A stretch of 64,000 nucleotides of DNA from DAHVFK01 sp035310985. Lineage in GTDB: Bacteria; Pseudomonadota; Gammaproteobacteria; Burkholderiales; SG8-39. Both the position numbers and the translations under genes were made by a program. Positions within the stretch are counted from its first letter, which is position 1. The number at the start of each line of letters is the position of its first letter. Below the pieces are notes generated by a model that had not been told where the DNA came from, did no database searches, and was given only the letters and a program-made list of their open reading frames with translations. Below are positions 40,479-49,495 of the stretch, piece by piece. The DNA lies in the NCBI GenBank assembly GCA_035310985.1, contig DATGDH010000037.1, positions 1 through 64,000 of the forward strand, written 5' to 3'.

Positions 40479-42143
40479 CTAGGCCACCAGCGCCTTGTAG
40501 CGGATGCGGTGCGGCTTATCGGCGTCCTCGCCGGCGCGCTTGCGCCAGTCCTCGATGTAGTCGGCGAAGTTGCCCTCGAACCACACCGCCTTGCTGTCGC
40601 CCTCGAAGGCGAGGATGTGCGTCGCGACGCGGTCGAGGAACCAGCGGTCGTGCGAGATGACGACCGCGCAGCCGGGAAAGTCGAGCAGCGCCTGCTCGAG
40701 TGCGCGCAGCGTCTCGACGTCTAGGTCGTTGGTCGGCTCGTCGAGCAACAGCACGTTGCCGCCGCTCTTCAGGAGCTTGGCGAGGTGCACGCGGTTCCGT
40801 TCCCCGCCGGAGAGCTCGCCGACGCGCTTCTGCTGGTCGGCGCCGCGGAAGTTGAAGCGCGCCACGTAGCCGCGGCTCGGCGTCGAGTAGCCGCCGACCT
40901 GGATATTGTCGGCGCCGTCGGAGATCTCCTCCCACACGGTCTTGTTCGCATCCAGGCTGTCGCGGCTCTGGTCGACGTAGGCGAACTTCACCGACTCGCC
41001 GAGCTTCAGCGTGCCGGCGTCGTGCTTCTCCTGGCCTACGAGCATGCGGAACAGCGTCGTCTTGCCGGCGCCGTTCGGCCCGATCACCCCGACGATGCCG
41101 CCCGGCGGCAGGCGGAACGACAGGTTTTCGAACAGCAATCTGTCGCCGAAGGATTTCTTCAGCCCTTCCGCTTCGACCACCAGGCTGCCGAGCGGCGGGC
41201 CGGGCGGGATGTAGATCTCGTTCGTTTCGTTCCGCTTCTGGAACTCCTGCGAGGACAGCTCCTCGAACTTGGCGAGCCGAGCCTTGGACTTCGCCTGTCG
41301 CGCTTTGGGATTGGAGCGCACCCACTCCAGTTCCTCCTGCATCGACTTGATGCGCGCCGCTTCCTGCTTGGCCTCGACTTCGAGGCGCCGCTCCTTCTGC
41401 TCGAGCCACGACGAGTAGTTTCCCTCCCAGGGAATGCCGAAGCCGCGGTCTAGCTCGAGGATCCAGCCCGCGACGTTGTCGAGGAAATAGCGGTCGTGCG
41501 TCACTGCGACCACGGTGCCCGGGAAGCGCTCCAGGTACTGCTCCAGCCAGCGCACGGAGAGCGCGTCAAGGTGGTTGGTCGGCTCGTCCAGCAGCAGCAT
41601 GTCGGGCTCCGAAAGGAGCAGCCGGCACAGCGCCACGCGGCGCCGCTCGCCGCCCGAGATCTTGCTGACGTCGGCGTCCCAGGGCGGCAGACGCAGCGCG
41701 TCGGCGGCGACCTCGAGACGGCGCTCGACGTCGGCGCCGCCGGCGTTCACCTCCGCCTCGAGCTTCGCCTGCTCCTCGGCGAGCTTCTCGAAGTCTGCAT
41801 CGGGCTCGGAGTACGCGGCGTAGACCTCCTGCAGGCGCTTCATCGCCGCGAGCGTCGCGCCGAGCCCCTCCTCGACGTTGCCGCGCACGTTCTTCGCCGG
41901 ATCGAGGCGCGGCTCCTGCGGCAGGAAGCCGATGCGCAGGTTCGGCATCGGGATCGCCTCGCCGTCGAAATCCTTGTCCTCGCCCGCCATGATGCGCAGC
42001 AACGTCGACTTGCCCGAGCCGTTCAGGCCGAGCACGCCGATCTTTGCCCCAGGGAAGAAATTCAATGAAATGTTCTTGATGATCGTACGCTTCGGGGGCA
42101 CGGTCTTGCTCACCCGGCGCATGGTGTAGACGTATTGGGCCAT
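40479..42143 (-). CDS. ettA: Energy-dependent translational throttle protein EttA (ABC-F ATPase)
   Basis: This 554-residue ABC-F protein has two ATPase domains with Walker A GLNGSGKST and GPNGAGKTT and signatures ISGGERRRV and LSGGERNRV. Each carries LLLDEPTNDLD- or LLLDEPTNHLD-type Walker B motifs. The linker between domains is highly charged. EttA binds the ribosomal E site and gates the first elongation step according to the ADP/ATP ratio. Length and motifs match the family. It fits a window full of translation-silencing genes. Confidence 0.95.
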   Translation of the reverse strand: MAQYVYTMRRVSKTVPPKRTIIKNISLNFFPGAKIGVLGLNGSGKSTLLRIMAGEDKDFDGEAIPMPNLRIGFLPQEPRLDPAKNVRGNVEEGLGATLAAMKRLQEVYAAYSEPDADFEKLAEEQAKLEAEVNAGGADVERRLEVAADALRLPPWDADVSKISGGERRRVALCRLLLSEPDMLLLDEPTNHLDALSVRWLEQYLERFPGTVVAVTHDRYFLDNVAGWILELDRGFGIPWEGNYSSWLEQKERRLEVEAKQEAARIKSMQEELEWVRSNPKARQAKSKARLAKFEELSSQEFQKRNETNEIYIPPGPPLGSLVVEAEGLKKSFGDRLLFENLSFRLPPGGIVGVIGPNGAGKTTLFRMLVGQEKHDAGTLKLGESVKFAYVDQSRDSLDANKTVWEEISDGADNIQVGGYSTPSRGYVARFNFRGADQQKRVGELSGGERNRVHLAKLLKSGGNVLLLDEPTNDLDVETLRALEQALLDFPGCAVVISHDRWFLDRVATHILAFEGDSKAVWFEGNFADYIEDWRKRAGEDADKPHRIRYKALVA

Positions 42144-42162
42144 CGAATTCCAGATTCAGGTT

Positions 42163-42190
42163 TTGGTCCGGGCCGCGATTAAAGGATAAT
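42163..42190 (+). promoter_or_regulatory. Candidate sigma-70 promoter of queE
   Basis: TTGGTC at 42163-42168 and GATAAT at 42185-42190 are separated by 16 bases. Transcription would start near 42197, about 17 bases before the chosen queE start. Confidence 0.5.
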
Positions 42191-42213
42191 CACGCTCCCC
42201 CGGGGGGTTGCGA

Positions 42214-42846
42214 GTGTACAGCGTCAAGGAGATTTTCTATACATTGCAGGGCGAAGGCGCAAACGCCGGCACGCCGGCGGTGTTCTGCCGCTTCGCCGGC
42301 TGCAATTTGTGGTCCGGGCGCGAGGCAGACCGCGCAAGTGCGGTCTGCCGCTTCTGCGACACCGACTTCGTCGGCACCGATGCGCCGGGCGGCGGGCGCT
42401 TCGCGAGCGCGGCGGCGCTTGCGCAGGCGGTCGAGGACGCATGGCCCTCGCGCGAGCGCCGGGGACGCCTGGTCGTCTGCACCGGGGGCGAGCCGCTGCT
42501 GCAGCTGGACGACGCGCTCGTGGCGGCGCTGCACGCGCGCGGCTTCCGCATAGCGCTCGAAACGAACGGCACGCTGCCCGCGCCGCAGGGCATCGACTGG
42601 GTGTGCGTGAGCCCGAAGGCGGGCGCGCCGCTCGCGCTCGCGCGCGGCGACGAGCTGAAGCTCGTCTATCCGCAACCGGGCGCCGAGCCGGAACGCTACG
42701 CGCAGCTCGAGTTCGGGCACTTCTTCCTGCAGCCGATGGACGGCCCCGCGCGCACGCAGAACACCGCCGCCGCGGTCGCGTACTGCCTCGCGCATCCCGG
42801 CTGGCGCCTGAGCCTGCAGACGCACAAGGTCCTGGGAATACGCTGA
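42214..42846 (+). CDS. queE: 7-carboxy-7-deazaguanine synthase QueE
   Basis: This radical SAM enzyme has 210 residues from GTG. YSVKEIFYTLQGEGANAGTPAVFCRFAGCNLW is diagnostic. The cluster Cys are spread: after CNLW a 14-residue gap precedes CRFC, the Burkholderia-type CX14CX2C spacing. VVCTGGEPLLQLD and ALETNGTLP follow. It converts carboxy-tetrahydropterin to carboxy-deazaguanine in queuosine synthesis. queD follows within 7 bases. A TTG two codons upstream is an alternative start. Confidence 0.93.
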   Translation: MYSVKEIFYTLQGEGANAGTPAVFCRFAGCNLWSGREADRASAVCRFCDTDFVGTDAPGGGRFASAAALAQAVEDAWPSRERRGRLVVCTGGEPLLQLDDALVAALHARGFRIALETNGTLPAPQGIDWVCVSPKAGAPLALARGDELKLVYPQPGAEPERYAQLEFGHFFLQPMDGPARTQNTAAAVAYCLAHPGWRLSLQTHKVLGIR

Positions 42847-42853
42847 GTCCGTA

Positions 42854-43219
42854 ATGGAAATCGCCTACCGCTTCGGCTTCGACGCCGCGCATCGCTTCGA
42901 GCACTATCCTGCCGGCCATCCGCACGGCGCGCTGCACGGGCACTCCTTCGAGGTCGAGGTCGCGCTGCGCGGCGAGCCGGATCCGGCCACCGGCTTCGTC
43001 GCCGATTTCGCCGACCTCGAGCGCGCCTGCGCCGAGCTGCGCGTCTCGCTCGACCACCGCCTCCTGAACGAGGTGCAGGGGCTCGCGCAGCCGAGCCTGG
43101 AACGGCTCAGCGTGTGGATCTGGCAGCGGCTCGCGCCGCGCTTCGCGTCGCTCGCGCAGGTAACGGTGAGCCGCGCCTCGCGCGGCCAGCGCTGCACGTA
43201 TACTGGACCGGGAGACTGA
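42854..43219 (+). CDS. queD: 6-pyruvoyl-tetrahydropterin synthase / QueD family, catalytic Cys replaced by His
   Basis: This 121-residue protein is of the PTPS fold. Zinc ligands are His13 (DAAHRF) and His28 and His30 (LHGHSF). DHRLLNEV and SLERLSVWIWQRL are conserved. The position of the catalytic Cys (C-x3-HGH in E. coli QueD) is His24 here (GHPHGALHGH). Operon position behind queE argues that it still makes carboxy-tetrahydropterin, or that it has another pterin role. Confidence 0.83.
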   Translation: MEIAYRFGFDAAHRFEHYPAGHPHGALHGHSFEVEVALRGEPDPATGFVADFADLERACAELRVSLDHRLLNEVQGLAQPSLERLSVWIWQRLAPRFASLAQVTVSRASRGQRCTYTGPGD

Positions 43220-43221
43220 AC

Positions 43222-44886
43222 ATGGCATTCGTGCAGGCCGCGCCTCGGCTCGGCAACCAGTACGACGACGACCGCGTGCTGCGCGGCTACCTCGAGCGCA
43301 CGCTCGCGCCGCAGCAGCTGGAAGCGTCGCGCGCGCAGCTCGCGCGCATGGGCGGGCTCGCCGGCGGCGAGCTGTACGCGCAGCAGCTTGCCGAGCGGGA
43401 CCTGGAGCCGCAGCTGGTGCAGTGGGACGCCTGGGGCGGGCGCGTCGATCGCATCGAGCTCACGCCCCTGTGGCAGCGCGCCGAGGAGATCGCGGCGCGC
43501 GAGGGGCTGATCGCGCTGCCGCACGAGGCGCCGCTCGGCGCGCTCTCGCGGGTGCTGCAGTTCGCGCTCGTGTACCTGTTCACGCCTTCGACCGACGTGT
43601 ACGCCTGCCCGCTCGCAATGACAGACGGCGCGGCGCGCACCATCGCGGCGTCGGGCAGCCGCGAGCTCGCCGAGCGCGCGCTGCCGCACCTCGTGAGCCG
43701 CGACCCGGCGCGGTTCTGGACCAGCGGCCAGTGGATGACCGAGGCGATCGGAGGCTCGGACGTCGGGCTCGCCGAGGCCGAGGCGCGCTTCGCCCCGGGC
43801 GAGGGCTGGCGACTGTACGGGCGCAAATGGTTCACTTCGGCGATCGCCTCGCAGATGGCGCTCACGCTCGCGCGCCCCGCGGGCAACGCGCCGGGCGGCA
43901 AGGGGCTCGCGCTCTTCTACCTCGAAACGCGCGACGCCGAGGGACGCCCGAACCGCCTCACGGTGGACCGGCTCAAGGACAAGCTCGGCACGCGCAAGGT
44001 GCCGACCGCGGAGCTGACGCTCGAGGGCACGCCGGCGATCCCGGTCGGCGAGCTCGCGAACGGCGTGCGCGCGATCAGCACGGTGCTGAACATCACGCGC
44101 GTATGGAACGCCGTCTCGGCTGTGTCGTACATGCGCCGCGGGCTGGCGCTCGCGCGCGCCTACGCGCGAGAGCGCGTCGCCTTCGGCGCCCCACTCGCCA
44201 GGAAGCCGCTGCACGTCGACACGCTCGCCGGCCTGCAGGCGGAGTTCGAGGCGGGCTTCCAGCTCGCGTTCTTCGCCGTCGAGCTGCTCGGACGCACCGA
44301 GCAGGGCGCGGCGAGCGAAGAGCAGCAGGCACTCGCCCGCATGCTCACCCCGGTGGCGAAGCTCCTCACCGGGCGCCAGTCGGTCGCGGTGCTCTCGGAG
44401 GTGCTGGAGGCGTTCGGCGGCGCCGGTTACGTGGAAGACACCGGGTTGCCGATGCTGCTACGCGACGCGCAGGTATTCCCGATCTGGGAGGGCACCACCA
44501 ACGTGCTCGCGCTCGATGCGCTGCGCGCGATCGCGCCGACGGGCCTCGCGCCGTGGCTGCGCGAGCTCGGCCTGCTGCTGGGCACGGTGCGCGACAAGGA
44601 GATGGTCGCGCTCTCGGCGCGCCTGCAGGCGGCCGCCGAGGCGGCCGACGGATGGCTCAAAGGCCACGCCGGGCGCGACGAGGCGGCGCTCGAGGCCGGC
44701 GCGCGCCGCTTCGCGCTCACGCTCGGGCGCGTGACCGCCGCGGCGCTGCTCGCGCGCCAGGCGCAATGGTCGCTCGAGCACCGCCGGGATCCCGCGCCGC
44801 GCGCCGCGGCGCTGCGCTTCGCCGCCGCCGGCGTGAACCTGCTGCAGGATCACGATCCCGAGCTCTCGAGGCTATTGTCCGCCTGA
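43222..44886 (+). CDS. Acyl-CoA dehydrogenase, AidB-like
   Basis: This 554-residue FAD enzyme begins 2 bases after queD. WMTEAIGGSDVG (flavin-contacting motif), GRKWFTSAI, KDKLGTRKVPTAEL and AFGGAGYVEDTGLPMLLRDAQVFPIWEGTTNVLALD are typical of the large acyl-CoA dehydrogenases related to AidB. Length is closer to AidB (about 540) than to the 380-residue fatty-acid enzymes. Substrate unknown. No DNA-repair partner is next to it. Confidence 0.88.
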   Translation: MAFVQAAPRLGNQYDDDRVLRGYLERTLAPQQLEASRAQLARMGGLAGGELYAQQLAERDLEPQLVQWDAWGGRVDRIELTPLWQRAEEIAAREGLIALPHEAPLGALSRVLQFALVYLFTPSTDVYACPLAMTDGAARTIAASGSRELAERALPHLVSRDPARFWTSGQWMTEAIGGSDVGLAEAEARFAPGEGWRLYGRKWFTSAIASQMALTLARPAGNAPGGKGLALFYLETRDAEGRPNRLTVDRLKDKLGTRKVPTAELTLEGTPAIPVGELANGVRAISTVLNITRVWNAVSAVSYMRRGLALARAYARERVAFGAPLARKPLHVDTLAGLQAEFEAGFQLAFFAVELLGRTEQGAASEEQQALARMLTPVAKLLTGRQSVAVLSEVLEAFGGAGYVEDTGLPMLLRDAQVFPIWEGTTNVLALDALRAIAPTGLAPWLRELGLLLGTVRDKEMVALSARLQAAAEAADGWLKGHAGRDEAALEAGARRFALTLGRVTAAALLARQAQWSLEHRRDPAPRAAALRFAAAGVNLLQDHDPELSRLLSA

Positions 44887-45060
44887 ACGCGGGCGCATCA
44901 GGATGCCGATTCCGATCGCAAGCGGAATCAGCGGCCACAGCTTCCAGAGCTGGTGCAGCGTCTGCCGGTCGATCAGCCCGAAGTTCGCCAGCAGCCCGAC
45001 GACGCCCACCAGGATCAGCACGATCGCCCCGAAACGCCCGCCCCGCCCGTGTCTGCTCAT
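44872..45060 (-). CDS. Small membrane protein, LiaI/LiaF-TM5-like
   Basis: This 62-residue protein has two hydrophobic helices (FGAIVLILVGVVGLLANFG and LWPLIPLAIGIGILM) with LWKLWPL between them, the hallmark of the DUF5668/LiaI-like transmembrane domain. The ATG overlaps the stop of the upstream panE-like gene (ATGA). Convergent overlap with the acyl-CoA dehydrogenase gene is 15 bases. Probable envelope-stress-related membrane protein; role inferred. Confidence 0.75.
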   Translation of the reverse strand: MSRHGRGGRFGAIVLILVGVVGLLANFGLIDRQTLHQLWKLWPLIPLAIGIGILMRPRSGGQ

Positions 45061-45992
45061 GATGGATTTCCTTTCGTCTCGATCAACTTGACCAGCGCGA
45101 AGAGCACGCGATTTGCCGGCACCGGCACGCCGAGCGCGTCGCCGCGGCGCACGACGAAGCCGTTCAGGTGGTCGATCTCGGTCGGCCGGCCGCGCTGCAG
45201 GTCCTGCGCAGTCGACGAGTACTGCGTGGGCATCCACTCGGCGATGCGGTAGACGTTGTCGGGCAGCTCGGGCGCAGTGCGCACGCCGGTCGCCCGCGCC
45301 ACCGCGAGCGTCTCGGCGACGACGTCGCGCATCACCTCGCGCACGCCGGTCCCGCCGATCATGCGGCCGTACGGGAGCTGCGAGATCGCGGAGATCGCGT
45401 TGTAGGCGCAGTTCACCACCAGCTTGCCCCACAGCTCGCCTGCGACGTTGTCCGAGATCGTGACCTTGACGCCGGCCTCGCCGAACCAGCGTTGCACGCG
45501 CTCGAGGTCCGCTTGCGGGACCGGCGCCGCCTCGAGCGCGCCGATCACCAGCTCGCCGCGGCCGTGGTGCTTCAGATGCCCGGGCCCCGCCATCTCGGTC
45601 GCCACGTACACCACCGCCGGGATCACCGGCCGCTTGATGACCGCCTCGATGCGCTCGGCGTTGTCGACGCCGTTCTGCAGGTTGGCGACGATCGCGTCGC
45701 GCTCGAGAAACGGCGCGATCTCGGCCGCGGCGCGCTCCGAGTCGGAAGACTTGACGCATACCAGCACCAGCCGCGCGCCACGCACCGCGTCGGCCTGCGT
45801 GCTCGCGTCCAGGCGGATGCGCGCGTCGAACTCCTTGCCCTCGAAGCGCAGGCCTTCCTCGCGGATCGCCTTGACGTGCGCCGGCCGGCCGATCAGCGTC
45901 ACGCGGTGTCCGGCGCGCGCGAGCATCGCGCCGTAGAAGCAGCCCACGGCGCCCGCGCCCAGCACAGCGACGCGCTGCGGTTCGCTGGTCAT
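45057..45992 (-). CDS. Ketopantoate reductase family protein (PanE/ApbA)
   Basis: This 311-residue NADPH-dependent reductase has the N-terminal Rossmann motif VAVLGAGAVGCFYGAMLARAGHRV. The catalytic-Lys motif is LVLVCVKSSDSERAA, then GELWGKLVVNCAYNAISAI and EIDHLNGFVV. Family members reduce ketopantoate for pantothenate synthesis, but many paralogs act on other keto acids. The start follows the small Pro/Gln-rich gene by 16 bases. Confidence 0.88.
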   Translation of the reverse strand: MTSEPQRVAVLGAGAVGCFYGAMLARAGHRVTLIGRPAHVKAIREEGLRFEGKEFDARIRLDASTQADAVRGARLVLVCVKSSDSERAAAEIAPFLERDAIVANLQNGVDNAERIEAVIKRPVIPAVVYVATEMAGPGHLKHHGRGELVIGALEAAPVPQADLERVQRWFGEAGVKVTISDNVAGELWGKLVVNCAYNAISAISQLPYGRMIGGTGVREVMRDVVAETLAVARATGVRTAPELPDNVYRIAEWMPTQYSSTAQDLQRGRPTEIDHLNGFVVRRGDALGVPVPANRVLFALVKLIETKGNPS

Positions 45993-46008
45993 CGCCCGCC
46001 GGCCCGGC

Positions 46009-46320
46009 CTACCTGCCGCCGCGACGTCTCGGCTTCTTGAAGGGTCGTCCGCCCGCGCGCTGGCCTCCGGGCGGCTGCTGTGGCCGGCCGGGCTCCTGCC
46101 GCCGCCCGCCGTTGCCCTGCGGCGCGGACGCGCGGTTGCCCGGCGCAAGGTCGATCTCGAGCTCGATGATCTCGTCCCACACGGCATCGCTGCGGTCGCG
46201 CTCGGGGATCGCGAGCAGCTCGCGCAGGCGCCTGCGCGGGTCCGGCTGCGCCGGCTGCGCCGGCTGCTCGGCGCTTGGCGCCGGGTCCGGCTGTTCGGAG
46301 TCGGGTTGCTCTGTATTCAT
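46009..46320 (-). CDS. Hypothetical low-complexity protein
   Basis: This 103-residue protein is rich in Pro and Gln at its start and Arg/Gly at its end (GGRPFKKPRRRGGR). A short structured stretch LRELLAIPERDRSDAVWDEIIELEIDL lies in the middle. That stretch suggests an interaction helix; the rest is disordered, and the basic tail may bind RNA. GATAAT lies 7 bases upstream, close to the box at 46353, so a very short or absent leader is possible. Confidence 0.55.
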   Translation of the reverse strand: MNTEQPDSEQPDPAPSAEQPAQPAQPDPRRRLRELLAIPERDRSDAVWDEIIELEIDLAPGNRASAPQGNGGRRQEPGRPQQPPGGQRAGGRPFKKPRRRGGR

Positions 46321-46352
46321 GCGCGCATTATCGCCTGAAAGCGGGCGCCGGG

Positions 46353-46366
46353 TTGATTTCGATCAA
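46353..46366. promoter_or_regulatory. FNR/ANR-type box, perfect, between divergent genes
   Basis: TTGATTTCGATCAA is an exact match. For leftward transcription GATAAT (46332-46327), five of six bases, lies 30 bases from the box centre. For the rightward SYLF gene AAGATT (46389-46394) is a weaker candidate. Confidence 0.7.
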
Positions 46367-46420
46367 GCCCCGCTGTCGGCGCAGCGGCAAGATTCGCTGA
46401 CTTCCTAAAGGAGGACGAAC

Positions 46421-47002
46421 ATGCTCTTCGGAAGACTGGCCGCTGCCGCGGCGATCGCCCTGTCCTGCCTCGCCGTGGCGCCCACGGCATCGGCCGCCCT
46501 AAGCGCGAAGGAAAAGGAGCAGGCGCGCGCCGACGTGCAGAAGATGGCGCGCGAGACGCTCGACCGGCTGTACCGCACGCAGCCGGGCGCCAAGGCCGCT
46601 ATCGCGAAGTCGGCGGGTTACGCGGTCTTCAGCAACTTCGGCATGAAGATCTTCTTCGCCGGCGGCGGCAAGGGCACGGGACTCGCGATGAACAACCAGA
46701 CCAAGAAGCCGACCTACATGAAGATGGTCGAAGTCCAGGCGGGACTCGGCATCGGCGCCAAGAAATTCCGGCTGGTCTGGGTGTTCGACAATGCGAAGGA
46801 TTTCAACGCCTTCGTCAACTCGGGCTACGAGCTCGGCGGCCAGGCGAGCGCCGCGGCGAAGAAAGGCTCTCAGGGCGGCGCGTACCAGGGGGCCGTGTCG
46901 GTGTCGCCCGGCGTGTGGCTCTACCAGCTGACCGACGAGGGGCTGGCGGCGGAGATCACCGCCAAGGGCACGAAGTACTACAAGGACGCCGACCTGAACT
47001 AG
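46421..47002 (+). CDS. SYLF/YSC84-domain secreted lipid-binding protein
   Basis: A 193-residue protein with a signal peptide (AAAAAIALSCLAVAPTASA). KAAIAKSAGYAVFSNFGMKIFFAGGGKGTGLAMN, then MVEVQAGLGIGAKKFRLVWVFDN, fit the SYLF domain, which binds phosphoinositides in eukaryotes and is exported in bacteria. AAGGAGG precedes the ATG. A perfect ANR-type box lies about 60 bases upstream. Confidence 0.85.
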   Translation: MLFGRLAAAAAIALSCLAVAPTASAALSAKEKEQARADVQKMARETLDRLYRTQPGAKAAIAKSAGYAVFSNFGMKIFFAGGGKGTGLAMNNQTKKPTYMKMVEVQAGLGIGAKKFRLVWVFDNAKDFNAFVNSGYELGGQASAAAKKGSQGGAYQGAVSVSPGVWLYQLTDEGLAAEITAKGTKYYKDADLN

Positions 47003-48189
47003 CGCAGCTCGGCGACGAAGCAGGCGCCGCCGCCCTCGCGCGCAAGGCAGCGCGCGTCGCCGCCGTGGCGGCGCGCGATCTGGCGCACGAGCGCGAGCCC
47101 GAGCCCCGCGCCGCTCTCGCCCGCCGCGTGGCGGAAGAACGGCTCGAACACGCGCTCGCGCTCGCCTTCCGGCACGCCGGGGCCGCGGTCGCACACCGAC
47201 AGCTCCGCGCCGGCGGCGCGCCTGCGCAGGCGCACGTCGATCGGCGGCGCGCCGTGGCGGCGCGCGTTCTCGAGCAGGTTGCGGATAAGGCGCCTCAGCA
47301 GCCGCGGATCGCCGCGCAGCGCGACCGGCTCGCCTTCGAGCTCGGCGCCCTCGTAGCGCGCGCATTCCTCCGCGGCGAGGGCGAGCAGGTCGACCTCCTC
47401 GTCCGCCTCGCGCCCCTCGACGGCCTCAAGGCGGCTCGCGAGCAGGATCTCGTCGATCAGCTGGTCGAGCTCGCCGATGTCGCGCTCGAGCTGCGCCTTT
47501 CTCTTCGGCTCGGCGCCCTCCTTCATCAGCTCGATCGCCATGCGGATGCGCGTGAGCGGCGTGCGCAGCTCGTGCGAGGCGTTCGCGAGCAGCGCCTTGT
47601 GCGCGTCGACCAGCGCCTCGATGCGGCCGGCGGCGCGGTTGAAGCTCTGGGCGAGGTGCGCCACCTCGTCGTCGCCCTCGACGGCGACGCGCGCCGCGAG
47701 GTCGCCCGAGCCGAGCGACTCGACCCCCGCCTGCAGCTTCTCGAGCCGCCGCGTCAGGCGCCGCACCACCGGGTAGGCGCCGACGCCGACGCCCACGGCG
47801 ACGAGGGCGAGGGTGAGAAACAGCCGCCAGGCCGGGTGCCGCCGGCCGCGCGCAGGGCCCGCCACGAGCCAGCGGCCGTCGGCGAGCTCGATGCCCGGAC
47901 CGGCGCGGCGCAAGGGCCGACCGACGAACGCGATCGGCCTGCGCTCGGCGTCGAACAGCGCCACGTCGGCGTGCAGCTCGGCGGCCAGGCGCTCGAGCGC
48001 CGCCTTCTGTTCCGCGCGCGGGGCGCCGGCCGGGGGCAGCGCGTTCTGCGGGAGCCGCTCGAGCGCCTCGTAAACCGGGCGCGCGAGGCCTGGCTCGACC
48101 AGCTGGCGCCACAAGAACCCCGCGGCGAACACGAACACGAGCAGGCTCGCGAGCACCGCGACGTAGATGCGCAGGTACAGCTTGCGCAT
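46999..48189 (-). CDS. Sensor histidine kinase, CpxA-like
   Basis: This 396-residue kinase has two membrane helices (about residues 8-28 and 120-142) flanking a small periplasmic domain, and a HAMP region. HisKA has LLANASHELRTPLTRIRM and the ATPase domain has N-box RNLLENARRHG, G1 DRGPGVPEGE and G2 AGLGLALV. It is the third gene of a spy-regulator-kinase operon with a 1-base overlap to the regulator. A CpxR box upstream of the operon supports a Cpx-like envelope-stress role. Confidence 0.88.
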   Translation of the reverse strand: MRKLYLRIYVAVLASLLVFVFAAGFLWRQLVEPGLARPVYEALERLPQNALPPAGAPRAEQKAALERLAAELHADVALFDAERRPIAFVGRPLRRAGPGIELADGRWLVAGPARGRRHPAWRLFLTLALVAVGVGVGAYPVVRRLTRRLEKLQAGVESLGSGDLAARVAVEGDDEVAHLAQSFNRAAGRIEALVDAHKALLANASHELRTPLTRIRMAIELMKEGAEPKRKAQLERDIGELDQLIDEILLASRLEAVEGREADEEVDLLALAAEECARYEGAELEGEPVALRGDPRLLRRLIRNLLENARRHGAPPIDVRLRRRAAGAELSVCDRGPGVPEGERERVFEPFFRHAAGESGAGLGLALVRQIARRHGGDARCLAREGGGACFVAELR

Positions 48190-48875
48190 CAGTCCTGCGC
48201 CTTGGCGAACACGTAGCCCGCGCCGCGCACCGTGACGATGCGGCGCGGGTTCCTGGGATCGTCCTCGATTGCCTGGCGGATGCGTGACACGTGCACGTCG
48301 ATCGAGCGGTCGAAGGCCTCGAGCGGCTCGCCGCGCAGCGCGTCCATGAGCGCGTCGCGCGACATGACGCGCCCGGCGTTCTCGGCGAGCGCGACGAGCA
48401 GCGCGAACTGGTGCGAGGTAAGGACCTTCTCGGCGCCGTCGACGCGCACCACGCGCGCGCCGCGGTCGATCTCGACGCGCCCGAAGCGCAGCACGTCCCC
48501 GCGCGCGCCGCCGCCGCGCCGCCGCAGGATGGCGCGCAGGCGCGCGAGCAGCTCGCGCGGCTCGAAGGGCTTGGGCAGGTAGTCGTCGGCGCCGATCTCC
48601 AGGCCCACCACGCGGTCCATCGCGTCGCCGCGCGCGGTCAGCATGAGCACCGGCACGTCCGACGAGGCGCGCAGCTTGCGGCACACCTCGAGCCCGTCGA
48701 TCCCCGGCAGCGCGAGATCGAGCACCAGCGCGTCGAAGGGCTCGCGCGCGAACCGGGCGAGTCCCTCTTCGCCGCTGCCCGCGGACGCGACGCGAAAGCC
48801 CGCCTGGCCGAGATATTCGGACACCATCTCGGCCAGCCGGGGATCGTCTTCGATCAGCAGGACGTGCGCGGCCAC
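48189..48875 (-). CDS. OmpR-family response regulator, CpxR-like
   Basis: This 228-residue regulator starts at GTG. The receiver has acidic residues in LLIEDDPRLAEM, phosphoacceptor Asp53 (LVLDLALPGIDG) and Lys in YLPKPFEPRELLARL. The winged-helix C-terminus has TSHQFALLVALAENAGRVMSRDAL and RSIDVHVSRIRQAIEDDP. It begins 13 bases after the spy-like gene and abuts the kinase gene, giving order spy-RR-HK. Binding to GTAAA-N5-GTAAA is inferred from the upstream site. Confidence 0.9.
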   Translation of the reverse strand: MAAHVLLIEDDPRLAEMVSEYLGQAGFRVASAGSGEEGLARFAREPFDALVLDLALPGIDGLEVCRKLRASSDVPVLMLTARGDAMDRVVGLEIGADDYLPKPFEPRELLARLRAILRRRGGGARGDVLRFGRVEIDRGARVVRVDGAEKVLTSHQFALLVALAENAGRVMSRDALMDALRGEPLEAFDRSIDVHVSRIRQAIEDDPRNPRRIVTVRGAGYVFAKAQD

Positions 48876-48888
48876 GCGCGCAGTTTAC

Positions 48889-49428
48889 CTATCCGCGCCC
48901 GCGCCAGCCGTGCCGGCCGTGTCCGCCGCCGAAGCGGCCGAAGCGCTCGGCGAGCTGCTGCCTTTGCGCGGGAGTGAGCACCTCGGCGACGTCGACCAGC
49001 GCCTGGGTGAAGCGCCTGGACATCTGCTCGACCAGCCTGCTGCGCTCCGCGCTCAGCTTCTCGATCGCCGCTCGGTCGATTTTCTCGGCGGTGAACAGCT
49101 CGCGCTGCTGCCTGCGCAGGTCGCGCATCTTCTGACGCAGCGGGAACAGATCCTTCGCTGCGGCCTTCACGATCGGGTCGATCTTCTGCTTCTGCGCATC
49201 GCTCGCGTCCAGCTCGACGTACAGGTGCCCGAGCATGCGGTTGACGCGTGCTTCCGCCTGCACGGGGTCGGCCGGTCGGCTCATGGTGCCGCGCTCGCGC
49301 GGCCCGTCGCCGTCTGCGCCGCGCGCATAGGCATACAGGCCCGTGCCGAGCGCGAGGCCGGCGAGCACGGTGGCGAGCGCCAGCCGCGCGGGGACGCGAC
49401 GGCGCTTTTCCGGTTTGGTTTCGTACAT
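48889..49428 (-). CDS. Spy/CpxP-like periplasmic chaperone
   Basis: This 179-residue protein has an N-terminal membrane or signal segment (ARLALATVLAGLALGTGLYAYA) followed by a helical LTxxQ-family domain. LDASDAQKQKIDPIVKAAAKDL and EVLTPAQRQQLAERF are the two repeats. The C-terminus is Gly/His-rich (GGGHGRHGWRGRG), which may bind metals. AAGGAG is 5 bases before the ATG. In enterobacteria cpxP is divergent from cpxRA; here it is the first gene of one operon. Confidence 0.85.
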   Translation of the reverse strand: MYETKPEKRRRVPARLALATVLAGLALGTGLYAYARGADGDGPRERGTMSRPADPVQAEARVNRMLGHLYVELDASDAQKQKIDPIVKAAAKDLFPLRQKMRDLRRQQRELFTAEKIDRAAIEKLSAERSRLVEQMSRRFTQALVDVAEVLTPAQRQQLAERFGRFGGGHGRHGWRGRG

Positions 49429-49495
49429 GATGGCTCCTTGGTTGGGGGTACGGCGCCAGTGTCGCGGCGGCGCGTAATGGCCTTTTCTCGGCGCG

